The notes below the pieces were generated by a model. That model was not told where the DNA came from and ran no database searches. It was given only the letters and a program-made list of their open reading frames with translations. DNA of 64,000 nt from Saprospiraceae bacterium (GTDB lineage Bacteria > Bacteroidota > Bacteroidia > Chitinophagales > Saprospiraceae): positions 310,001-374,000 of the forward strand of contig JADKAE010000003.1 in the NCBI GenBank assembly GCA_016715405.1. Direction: 5' to 3'. The position numbers and the translations under genes are program-made. Shown one piece after another: positions 9,608 to 17,875 of this stretch (positions within the stretch are counted from its first letter, which is position 1; every line of letters begins with the position of its first letter).

Positions 9608-10641
9608 ATGAGAATCGTCATTTCCTTGGTTATCGCCATCCTTTCATTTACAGCCTTACACGCTCAGCAACAATACAAAATCAGCGCAGTGGGCTTCTAC
9701 AACTTCGAAAACCTGTTCGATACCCTCGATACGCCCGACGTGTCGGATACCGAATTTACCCCCAACGGCCCCAAACGCTGGAATACTCCACTGTATGTAG
9801 AAAAATGGACCACCTGGCCACCGTCGTATCAGAAATGGGCACCACGCTAACCCCCGACGGCGTAGCCATACTCGGTACCGCAGAAATCGAAAACCGCAAG
9901 GTACTCGAAGACTTCGTAGCCCACCCCAAAGTGGCTTCGCGCAATTACCAGATCGTACACTACGACTCGCCCGACGAACGCGGCATCGACGTGGCACTGC
10001 TGTACCAGCCTAAATATTTTAAAGTGACCGGCAGCAGGCCAATCCCCATGGTGACCTACGAAGAAAACGGCGAGCGCAACTTCACCCGCGATATCCTCTT
10101 TGTATCGGGCGAATTAGACGGAGAGCCCCTGCATATCCTCGTCAATCACTGGCCCTCGCGCCGCGGAGGCGAAGCCGCCACGGCCCCCCTGCGCAACGCC
10201 GCCGCCCTGCAATGCAAACAAGTGGCCGACTCTCTGATGGCTCTCGACCCCAACGCCAAGGTCATCATTATGGGCGACCTCAACGACGACCCCGTCAACG
10301 CCAGCCTGCGCAAAGTGCTCAACGCCAAAGCCGACAAAGCCGACGTCAAACAAAACGGCATGTTTAACCCATTCTACGAGTTTTTCAAGCAAGGCCTCGG
10401 CACCCTGGCCTACAACGACGCCTGGAACCTCTTCGACCAAATCGTGCTGTCGTACGGACTGGTGCGCGAAAAGGTACCCGGCTATTATTTCTACCAGGCC
10501 CACGTGTTTAATCCGCCCTATTTATACCAACCATCCGGACAATACAAGGGTTATCCGCACCGCACTTTCTCCGGAGATACGTATATTGGCGGCTATAGCG
10601 ATCACTTCCCGGTTTATGTGTATTTGATTAAACCGAGGTAG
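9608..10641 (+). CDS. Secreted endonuclease/exonuclease/phosphatase-fold enzyme (one frameshift)
   Basis: About 344 residues with a signal peptide (IVISLVIAILSFTALHAQ). The start of the EEP fold is YKISAVGFYNFENLFD. Catalytic motifs seen: NFENL (metal), AEIENR, GDLNDDPVN (Asp/Asn pair) and the terminal YSDHFPV (His). The frame breaks at the AAAAA run 9801-9805; one more A joins VEKW to KMDHLATVV. The family cleaves phosphodiesters in DNA, RNA or lipids. It lies near a TonB receptor and DUF5689 lipoprotein, which suggests extracellular nucleic-acid or organophosphate use, but the substrate is inference. Confidence 0.82.
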
Positions 10642-10647
10642 GGTTGT

Positions 10648-10815
10648 CCGTTGTCTGTTTTCCGTTCTCCGTTCTCCGTTCCTTACCTTTGCCAGTTAAA
10701 CTTAACAGAGAACAGAGAACAGAGAACAGACAACAGAGAACAGACAACAGAGAACAGAGAACAGAGAACAGAGAACAGAGAACAGAGAACAGACAACAGA
10801 GAACAGAGAACAGAG
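10648..10815 (+). repeat. GTTNTCN / AACNGAN heptamer inverted repeat, 16 copies of AACAGAG
   Basis: The left arm (about 10651-10683) is a run of 7-bp words GTTGTCC, GTTGTCT, GTTTTCC, GTTCTCC, GTTCTCC. After a 20-base centre the right arm 10704-10815 is sixteen 7-bp units, thirteen AACAGAG and three AACAGAC. The array contains no stop codon in any of six frames and ends six bases before the helicase GTG start. Confidence 0.9.
10684..10691 (+). promoter_or_regulatory. TAnnTTTG element in the repeat loop
   Basis: TACCTTTG lies in the loop between the two arms of the heptamer repeat. If used, the transcript leader would consist almost wholly of AACAGAG units. No TTG at -33 is present. Confidence 0.4.
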
Positions 10816-10821
10816 AACACC

Positions 10822-12117
10822 GTGTCCATAGACAAAGAACCGCTTGAACTCAACGCCGATTTCCAATACGCACTCGATTTGCTGGAAAAGGAAGGGCGCA
10901 GCATGTTCATTACGGGAAAAGCGGGCACGGGAAAATCTACCCTTCTCCAACTTTTTCGCCAGACTACGCGCCGCAAAACCGTAGTAGTAGCGCCTACAGG
11001 CATCGCCGCATTAAACGTAAAAGGGCAAACCATCCACTCCTTTTTCGGCTTTCCGCCCCGACCGCTCAACCCCCACGACATCAAAAAACGCCGCGACCGC
11101 AAGCTGTACCAAAAACTGGAGACGCTCGTCATCGACGAGATTTCGATGGTGCGCGCCGACATGCTCGACAATATCGACTACTTCCTGCGCATCAACCGCG
11201 ATAACCTCCACCAACCCTTTGGAGGAGTGCAGGTAGTATTTTTCGGCGATATGTTCCAGCTGCCGCCGGTGCTGGCCTCCGATGTAGAAGCCCACCTGCT
11301 GAATGCCCGGTACGACACCCCCTATTTTTTTTCCGCACGGGTTTTTCAGGATGGCTATACTATGGAAATGCTCGAACTGCGCAAAGTATACCGCCAGGAA
11401 AACCGGCATTTTTTGCGGCTGCTCGACGACATCCGCCTCAACCGGCTTGACTTTGAAGACCTGGCCACGCTCAATGAACGGCATGTGCCCAACTTCGACC
11501 CGCCGGAGTTTTACGTCACCCTCTCTACCCGCAATGCCCGCGTAGACGCCATCAACCGCCAAAAACTCGACGCTATACCGCTGCCCGCCAAAGGATATAC
11601 CGCCCGCGTAACCGGCGATTTTCCACCTAATCTATTCCCCGCCGAGCTCGCTTTATCTCTCAAACAAGGCGCGCAGGTCATGTTTGTCAAAAACGACCCC
11701 CAGCGCCGCTTTGTCAACGGTACCATCGGCACTATTGAAAAACTCGAACCGGGTAGCGCCACCGTGCGCGTCGAAGACCGCTCGGGGCAATATCAGTATA
11801 TCGAAGTAGAACCCGTAGATTGGGACGTGGTGCGCTACAAGCTCGATGGGACTTCCATTGAAACGGAAACCATCGGCACCTTTACCCAACTACCGCTGCG
11901 ACTGGCCTGGGCCATCACTATCCACAAATCGCAGGGGCAAACCTTCGACAAGGTCATCATCGATCTCGACCGCGGCGCCTTTGAATTCGGGCAGACTTAC
12001 GTGGCTCTCAGTCGCTGCCGCACCCTCGAAGGTATCGTGCTGCGCCAGCCCATCCAAGCCCGCGATATTATGACCGACGAGCGCATCATCGCTTTCTACG
12101 AAAAATGGAATCAGTGA
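10822..12117 (+). CDS. PIF1-like DNA helicase / AAA ATPase
   Basis: 431 residues from the GTG at 10822. Superfamily 1B motifs in order: Walker A GKAGTGKST (about 34-42), APTGIAALNVKGQTIHSFF, Walker B LVIDEISMV, GDMFQLPPV, a long middle region and the C-terminal TIHKSQGQTFDKV and VALSRCRTLEGI. PIF1-type enzymes unwind DNA 5'-3' and resolve G-quadruplexes or R-loops. The frame stays open upstream through the heptamer repeat, giving a TENREQR-type tail that I take to be untranslated. The TGA stop is the first word of the next repeat. A short form without extra domains. Confidence 0.85.
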   Translation: MSIDKEPLELNADFQYALDLLEKEGRSMFITGKAGTGKSTLLQLFRQTTRRKTVVVAPTGIAALNVKGQTIHSFFGFPPRPLNPHDIKKRRDRKLYQKLETLVIDEISMVRADMLDNIDYFLRINRDNLHQPFGGVQVVFFGDMFQLPPVLASDVEAHLLNARYDTPYFFSARVFQDGYTMEMLELRKVYRQENRHFLRLLDDIRLNRLDFEDLATLNERHVPNFDPPEFYVTLSTRNARVDAINRQKLDAIPLPAKGYTARVTGDFPPNLFPAELALSLKQGAQVMFVKNDPQRRFVNGTIGTIEKLEPGSATVRVEDRSGQYQYIEVEPVDWDVVRYKLDGTSIETETIGTFTQLPLRLAWAITIHKSQGQTFDKVIIDLDRGAFEFGQTYVALSRCRTLEGIVLRQPIQARDIMTDERIIAFYEKWNQ

Positions 12118-12167
12118 ACTGTGAACTGCTCTTTGATCGGTTCACAGTTCACTGTTCACAGTTCACT
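12114..12167. repeat. Inverted repeat of GTGAACT heptamers
   Basis: Left arm 12114-12128 (GTGAACT words) and right arm 12140-12167 (GTTCACA/GTTCACT words). The helicase stop codon TGA at 12115-12117 is part of the left arm. Same family as 6590-6656. Confidence 0.8.
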
Positions 12168-12256
12168 CTTGTTAATATTATCTAAATGGCCTATCCTCCT
12201 GTGCTTTTGTGCGCTAAAGTGCAGATATTTACACCCCAATTACTTAATCTGCAAAC

Positions 12257-13684
12257 ATGACTATGAAAAAGTGGCTCCTGTTGTTTTTCCCTGCATTACT
12301 GGCTTTTTTCCACGCACAAGCCGGCGAAGGCGGGTATAACATCCGCGTTAAAATAAACGGTTATACCGAAAACAATCTCTTCCTGGCCTACCACATGGCC
12401 GACAAACAATACATCAGAGATACCGTAGCCCGTGGCGAAGACGGCTTTTTCGTCTTCAAAGGCGAAGAAAAACTGCCCGGCGGCGTGTACCTCGTAGTAA
12501 TGGCGCCCGACAACCAGTTTTTTCAATTGCTCATCAGCGATTACGAGCAAAATTTCACACTGATTACCGACAAAGAAAAGGCGATCGAAAAAATCAAATT
12601 TGAAGGCGCGCCGGATAATACCCTCTTTTACAGTTATATCAATTTCCTCAACAACCGACGCCCCATAGCCGATACGCTCAAAGCTCAAATCGACAAGTCG
12701 GGCGACGACGCCAAAAAGAAGGAAAAACTGCAAAAGAAATTCGAAGAGGTAAATAAAGAAGTCGAAGACTACCAGAAAAAGATCATGGCAGAGCAGCCCA
12801 AAACGCTAACTGCCGCTTTGATCAAGGCCAACATGCCGTTTGAATTCCCTGAATTCACCGGCGACAGCACCGAATTACAAACCAAACGCTGGCGCTATAC
12901 CCAGGATCACTATTTCGACAACGTCGACCTGGCAGACCCGCGCCTGCTCCGCACGCCTTTTTTGTATTCGCGAATCGATTATTATGTAAATAAACTACAG
13001 GTACAGCACCCCGACACGCTATCGAAAGCCACTGTGTACGTCCTTGAGCGCTTGCGCCCGGCAGAAGAAAGCTTCAAGTTTTATCTGATCCACTTTCTCA
13101 ACCAATTCGCCAAATCCAATATCGTAGGGCAAGACGCGGTGTATGTGAACCTTGTCGACAGGTACTACGCCACCGGCCTGGCGCCCTGGACCGAAGAAGA
13201 ACAACTGGATAAAATCCTGGAATCGGCCAAAACCCTCAAACCCCTGCTGATTGGCAAGATTGCCCCCAATATCTCGCTTGAGACCAGGGCAGGCCAAAAA
13301 GTCTCGCTCCATGACGTCAAGTCGGAATATACGATATTGTATTTCTGGCGTTACGACTGCGCCGTGTGCAAAAAATCTACGCCCGACCTGAAAGCATTTT
13401 ATGAAAAATTCAAGGATAAAGGCGTGAAAATCATGGCCGTCTGTGTGAAATTCACCGATGAGGTGCCCAAATGCTGGGAATACGTGGACGAAAACGGCAC
13501 CCAGGAATGGCTGCACTGCGCCGACCCCTACAACGTGTCGCGTTATACGTCTATCTACGATACCCGCTCCACCCCGCTGATTTTTGTGCTCGACAGCAAA
13601 AAGGAGATCCTCTCCAAGCGCATTGCCGCTGAGCAACTCGAAGACGTGATGACGCGTATTATAGAGATGAAGAAAACAAAATAA
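12257..13684 (+). CDS. Periplasmic thioredoxin-like protein (DUF5106/DUF4369 type)
   Basis: 475 residues with a signal peptide (WLLLFFPALLAFFHAQA). The N-terminal beta domain (GYNIRVKINGYTENNLFLAYH) is of the DUF4369/5106 kind, followed by a helical middle with a lysine-rich coil (about 145-180). A C-terminal TlpA/redoxin fold starts at IAPNISLETRAGQKVSLHDVKS with the redox pair CAVC (WRYDCAVCKKSTP) and a cis-Pro region RSTPLIFVLD. It probably reduces or rearranges disulfides in the cell envelope. It stands alone downstream of a repeat. A second ATG two codons on could be the start. Confidence 0.83.
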   Translation: MTMKKWLLLFFPALLAFFHAQAGEGGYNIRVKINGYTENNLFLAYHMADKQYIRDTVARGEDGFFVFKGEEKLPGGVYLVVMAPDNQFFQLLISDYEQNFTLITDKEKAIEKIKFEGAPDNTLFYSYINFLNNRRPIADTLKAQIDKSGDDAKKKEKLQKKFEEVNKEVEDYQKKIMAEQPKTLTAALIKANMPFEFPEFTGDSTELQTKRWRYTQDHYFDNVDLADPRLLRTPFLYSRIDYYVNKLQVQHPDTLSKATVYVLERLRPAEESFKFYLIHFLNQFAKSNIVGQDAVYVNLVDRYYATGLAPWTEEEQLDKILESAKTLKPLLIGKIAPNISLETRAGQKVSLHDVKSEYTILYFWRYDCAVCKKSTPDLKAFYEKFKDKGVKIMAVCVKFTDEVPKCWEYVDENGTQEWLHCADPYNVSRYTSIYDTRSTPLIFVLDSKKEILSKRIAAEQLEDVMTRIIEMKKTK

Positions 13685-13699
13685 GCCGCTTAACCGGTT

Positions 13700-14784
13700 A
13701 TGCGTATAAAATGGATAGCATGGGCGGTATTATTGCTCGCCGCCGCCTGCGTATCGCGAAATAAAGACGCAGAGCGAAATCGGGAAGAAGGGCAACCCGC
13801 CCGGCTCGATGTAATAGCTTCTGCGGCGTTTTTGCGCGAAGCAGCCGGTGAAAATGCGAAGGTAATACAGCGGCTGCCCAAAGGCGCCTCCCTTTTTGCG
13901 CTGCCGGAAGTAAGCCGTTTCACTACGCCGTTGCAACTTCAGGGCAAGACCTTCGACGAGCCCTGGCTGCTGGTGAAAACTCCCGATGGCGCCAAAGGCT
14001 GGGTGTATGCCGCCGATGTGCAACTCCACGCTTCGAGGAATCGGCCCGGCGCCTTTTTAAACTCGAAAACCGTTTGCAGAGTATGGCCGGCGCCCCCTTC
14101 CGGGCCCGGTTGGCCCAGTACCGCGAGGAATACCACGCTATCGCCGATGCCGATGATTTTGCCGTCGTATTTCGCAACGGACGCACGCAGTGCGATTCGC
14201 TGGTAAACATGCTGGCAGCCAGGGTAACCCCGGCAAACGGCGCTCCTGCCGACTTGTTTTGGTTGGGCGAGGTATTCCCCGGGTATGCCCCGCAATTGGT
14301 GGCCGAGGGCACGGCCTACCACCTGTTCGAAGATTACCGCCAATGGCTGCAAAAAGCCCGGCAGACCCCCGAAAGCGACGACGACGAGCTGATACAGCTT
14401 GTTATCAGCGCCTTTCCCGAAGACAGCATCGCCTATTTTTTCCCGGTGTGGTCCATCCAAACTACTGATTACAGCGGTCATAGCCTGCTGGGGCGCGGCC
14501 ACCACCTGCGCTTGCTCAGGCAATCCCAGACACTCCTCACCCGCAGCAAACGCTTCGAACCAGAAATTACGGCACTAAAAGCCGATTTGCTCAACGATAT
14601 GACCCAGGCCGGTGTTACTTATTGGGAAAGCCGCGAAAAAATAATCGCCGAACTCGACGCTATTTTAGCCGCAGATTTCTCATTTTGGTCGCCGGCAGAC
14701 AAGATTGCCCTGCAAACCCGCCGCAATCAACTGGAACGCCCGGAAGATTACGGCATTCAGGTGAATCAGCAGGCGGGATTTTAA
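13700..14784 (+). CDS. Lipoprotein with bacterial SH3-like domain (one frameshift)
   Basis: About 361 residues after joining two frames near 14030 (LHA to FEESARRLFKLENRLQSM). The signal peptide ends in a lipobox (LLLAAAC). An SH3b-like domain follows (ASAAFLREAAGENAKVIQRLPKGASLFAL ... WLLVKTPDGAKGWVYAADVQL). The C-terminal two thirds is helical with no family I recognise. The role is probably envelope-associated; the SH3b part may bind peptidoglycan or protein. It follows the thioredoxin-like gene by 15 bp and may share its transcript. Confidence 0.65.
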
Positions 14785-14785
14785 G

Positions 14786-14997
14786 TCGGTTATCGGTTGT
14801 CTGTTGTCGGTTATCCGTTGTCTGTTATCCGTTCCTTATCTTTACCAATTAATCTTTAACAGAGAACAGAGAACAGAGAACAGAGAACAGAGAACAGAGA
14901 ACAGAGAACAGAGAACAGAGAACAGAGAACAGAGAACAGAGAACAGAGAACAGAGAACAGAGAACAGAGAACAGAGAACAGAGAACACAGAACAGAG
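14786..14997 (+). repeat. GTTNTCN / AACNGAN heptamer inverted repeat, 20 copies of AACAGAG
   Basis: The left arm (14787-14835) is 7-bp words such as GTTATCG, GTTGTCT, GTTATCC. The loop holds TATCTTTA (14837-14844). The right arm 14858-14997 is exactly twenty 7-bp units, nineteen AACAGAG and one AACACAG (unit 19). It ends 16 bases before the next ATG, as at 10704-10815. Confidence 0.9.
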
Positions 14998-15013
14998 AAT
15001 AACACAGTAAATT

Positions 15014-15678
15014 ATGGCCATCCTCGCAATACTAACCCTCATCGTAGCCGTCATCGGCGTACTGCTGCTAACCCAGGTAATGAAACTCTTCCAGCCGGGC
15101 GAACGCAAAATGCAGCAGGAAGTCAACAATATGCGCCTCGACATGCAAAAATGGGTGGGCGAACTGGTGCCTATCGACAAAAAAGAATTGGAGCTGTTTT
15201 CGCTCAGCCAGATCAAACAGGTAATGCGCAAGCGCTGGACGACCTCCGCAAAAGGCATATTCACTACCATATACAACGAACCTATTGTTGCCTACAGCTA
15301 CAAGCAATTCCTGGGTCGCGGCCGCCACGCCCTGCTCTACGCCCGCTCGGCCAGCCACGAATACGCCTACTGGATCAAGCCCAAAGGCGTGCAAGTGGTG
15401 ATCGACAATAAACTGGTGGGGACTTATAAAGACAATACCCTATTGAGCGCCAAATCGGAAAACCTATCGCGATACTACAACCAGAGACCCAAAACTCGCT
15501 ACTCCCCGTTCGCATCAACAACCGCGAAGTGGGCAACCTGGTATCCGCTAACCCCGCCGCAGGCAAGGGCCTCAGCCAACGCGCCTTCGAATTTTTGAAA
15601 AACGATATCACCGAAGAAGAAGAAACGCTGCTACTCGCACTTTCCGTGCTGGAATTGGTAAATCGCAAGGTCGAATAA
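15014..15678 (+). CDS. Membrane-anchored protein of unknown function (one frameshift)
   Basis: About 221 residues. The N-terminus is one hydrophobic helix (AILAILTLIVAVIGVLLLTQ), then an amphipathic coil and a soluble domain with aromatic-rich strands (AYSYKQFLGRGRHALLYA, YAYWIKPKGVQVVI). The frame breaks near 15485; the continuation LPVRINNREVGNLVSANPAAGKGLSQRAFEFLKN runs to the TAA at 15676. I do not recognise the family. Its start follows the 20-unit AACAGAG array. Confidence 0.6.
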
Positions 15679-15821
15679 ATATAAATGCCGCTTCTTTACA
15701 GAATCTCTGTTTTCCGGCTTAAATTGTTGCCCAATATCAAGCAACTACTCGGTAGTATTGAACTTTTTGTACCCCGCGTTGTTCTGCTTCTGATTTTTTG
15801 GAGTATTTCAAATATGCAGGC

Positions 15822-16244
15822 ATGAGCTTAAGCGAAAAAGTAAACCTTATCATATACCGTTTTCAGGAACGCGGACTGGAAATTTTTCTCGTAAATGATA
15901 AAGAGGCCGGCGAAAACTGGGGCCTTCCGCAAGGAAATCCACAAGACGATAAATCCAAAGACCTCCTCCAGGCCGACCGCGTGATCGAACTCGACCCCGT
16001 GACCGAAGCCGACGGCCATACCCGCAAAGCCTGGGCCGTGGAAGGCGATTGGCACGAAATTCCTTCTCTCAAGCATATGCTGCTGGAAGATGCACTCCAA
16101 ATCAAAGACAAACTGGAAAGTATGGATAAAGGCGCCTTTTTTGTGGTAAAAGAAGCCTTTAAGAAGGTGATGCCCCACCAGTACAAGTACCTGAAGGAAC
16201 TCAAAGATATCCTCCTCGACCGGCACTCTATCCGCGATCTCTAG
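15822..16244 (+). CDS. Nudix-like protein
   Basis: 140 residues. The opening (SEKVNLIIYRFQERGLEIFLVND) and NWGLPQGNPQ resemble the first strands and loop of a Nudix fold, but the full Nudix box GX5EX7REUXEEXGU is not visible, so catalysis is doubtful. The ATG at 15822 is preferred over the in-frame TTG at 15798. Its TAG stop and that of asnS share the four bases CTAG at 16241-16244. Confidence 0.55.
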   Translation: MSLSEKVNLIIYRFQERGLEIFLVNDKEAGENWGLPQGNPQDDKSKDLLQADRVIELDPVTEADGHTRKAWAVEGDWHEIPSLKHMLLEDALQIKDKLESMDKGAFFVVKEAFKKVMPHQYKYLKELKDILLDRHSIRDL

Positions 16245-17692
16245 AACTCAGCGCTCTGCGGCGTACGCGGAAAAGGAATCACGTCGCGAATATTACCCAT
16301 ACCCGTGATAAACAGCACCATGCGCTCGAAGCCGAGGCCGAATCCGGCATGCGGACAGCCGCCGAATTTGCGCAATTCGAGATACCACCACAATTCTTCT
16401 TCCGGAATACCGAAAGCTTTTACGCGCTCGAGCAGCACGTCGTGGCGTTCTTCGCGTTGCGAGCCGCCCACCACTTCGCCGATGCCGGGGAAAAGGACGT
16501 CCATCGCGGCTACTGTATCGCCGGGAGCCCCGTCGGTGCCGGGTTCGTTGATGCGCATATAAAATGCTTTTATCGCAGCCGGGTAATTGCGTACGATCAC
16601 CGGCTTTTTGAAGTGTTTCTCCACCAGCCAGCGTTCGTGTTCGGCTTGTAAGTCTTTGCCCCACTCGGGCGTAAACTCGAAGCGGTCTTTTTTGAATTCT
16701 TTGGAATCGCGCAGCAGGCGGATGGCCTCGGTATACGTGATGCGCTCGAATTCGTTGTCGACCACAAAGCGAAGGGTGTCCACCAAGGGCATCGGTCGGC
16801 GGTCCTCTGTTTTCATATTTTTCTCCAGGTCGGCGATGCGCTGGTCGAGGAAGGCCAGGTCGTCGGCGTAGTTGTCGAGCACAAACCGGATAAGGTATTT
16901 AAGAAAATCCTCTACCAGGTTCATGTTGTCTTCGATATCGAAAAACGCGACTTCTGGTTCGATCATCCAGAACTCGGCCAGGTGGCGGGTGGTGTTGGAG
17001 TTCTCGGCCCGGAAGGTGGGGCCGAAAGTATACACCTTGCCCAGGGCCAACGCGCCGATTTCGCCCTGTAACTGCCCCGATACCGTAAGGTTGGTGGCCT
17101 TTCCGAAGAAATCGGCTTCGAAGTCGACTTCGCCGCTTTCAGTGCGCGGCAGGTGGTCGAGGTCGAGGGTGGTTACGCGGAACATCTCGCCTGCGCCCTC
17201 GGCGTCGCTGCCCGTGATGATGGGCGCGTGCAGATAGAAGTAGCCGCGGTCGTGGAAGTATTTGTGGATGGCATAAGCAATGCCGTGGCGGATGCGAAAG
17301 ACGGAGCTAAACGTGTTGGTGCGCATCCGGAAATGGGCTTTCTCGCGCAGGAATTCCATGGTCTGGAACTTGGGCTGCAGCGGATATTGCTCGGGGTCGG
17401 TGGCGCCCCATAGTTCGATCTTGTCGGCCAGCACCTCTATGGCTTGACCGGCGCCCTGCGACTCCTGCAGGCGGCCCGTCACGCCGATACAGGCGTGGAA
17501 GGTTATTTTTTTGAGCAAATTTTCGTCAAACCGCTCGAAGTCGACCACTATCTGCAAGGTTTTTGCAGAAGAGCCGTCGTACAAGGCACTGAAGCGGTTG
17601 GAGCGAAAAGCCCTTACCCAGCCCATTACGGTCACTTCCTGGCCTATGTCCGAGTTTGCTAACACGGTGGCTATATCGGTGCGCCTGATCAT
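16241..17692 (-). CDS. asnS: Asparaginyl-tRNA synthetase
   Basis: 483 residues, usual length for the class IIb enzyme that charges tRNA-Asn. Seen: N-terminal OB-fold anticodon-binding domain (VTVMGWVRAFRSNRFSALYDGS), class II motif 1 (YAIHKYFHDRGYFYLHAPIITGSDAEGAGEMF), motif 2 (FRAENSNTTRHLAEFWMIEPE) and motif 3 (FGLGFERMVLFITG). The start at 17692 is the ATG in MIRRTDIATVL, close behind a strong promoter; the longer frame is excluded by it. Intact, with no frameshift. Confidence 0.97.
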   Translation of the reverse strand: MIRRTDIATVLANSDIGQEVTVMGWVRAFRSNRFSALYDGSSAKTLQIVVDFERFDENLLKKITFHACIGVTGRLQESQGAGQAIEVLADKIELWGATDPEQYPLQPKFQTMEFLREKAHFRMRTNTFSSVFRIRHGIAYAIHKYFHDRGYFYLHAPIITGSDAEGAGEMFRVTTLDLDHLPRTESGEVDFEADFFGKATNLTVSGQLQGEIGALALGKVYTFGPTFRAENSNTTRHLAEFWMIEPEVAFFDIEDNMNLVEDFLKYLIRFVLDNYADDLAFLDQRIADLEKNMKTEDRRPMPLVDTLRFVVDNEFERITYTEAIRLLRDSKEFKKDRFEFTPEWGKDLQAEHERWLVEKHFKKPVIVRNYPAAIKAFYMRINEPGTDGAPGDTVAAMDVLFPGIGEVVGGSQREERHDVLLERVKAFGIPEEELWWYLELRKFGGCPHAGFGLGFERMVLFITGMGNIRDVIPFPRTPQSAEF

Positions 17693-17712
17693 GATTTCGT
17701 CGTTTGAGGCGG

Positions 17713-17743
17713 CAAAAGTACGGCGGATTTTGAGAAAACACAA
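17713..17743 (-). promoter_or_regulatory. Promoter of asnS
   Basis: On the minus strand: TTG (17743-17741), 20 bases, TACTTTTG (17720-17713). This is an exact match to the Bacteroidota -33/-7 consensus and lies just upstream of the ATG at 17692. Confidence 0.75.
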
Positions 17744-17875
17744 GCTATTTCAATATTTGACGCAGAACCATATACTGTTATAGGCATATTAGTTCTCCAT
17801 GTTTCTAAGCCTTGACAATTCCCTCAAAATAACTTAAATTGCCCTATATCTCCATACCCCTTTAAATTCCATGCC

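Noticed and set aside
10651..10821. N-terminal extension of the helicase (TENREQR repeats)
   Set aside because: It is the heptamer array read in frame; the array is open in every frame, so openness is not evidence of coding. GTG 10822 gives a normal family N-terminus.
15822..16244. Active Nudix hydrolase
   Set aside because: Only the fold-like start is seen; the catalytic Nudix box is missing, so I keep it as Nudix-like without enzyme activity.
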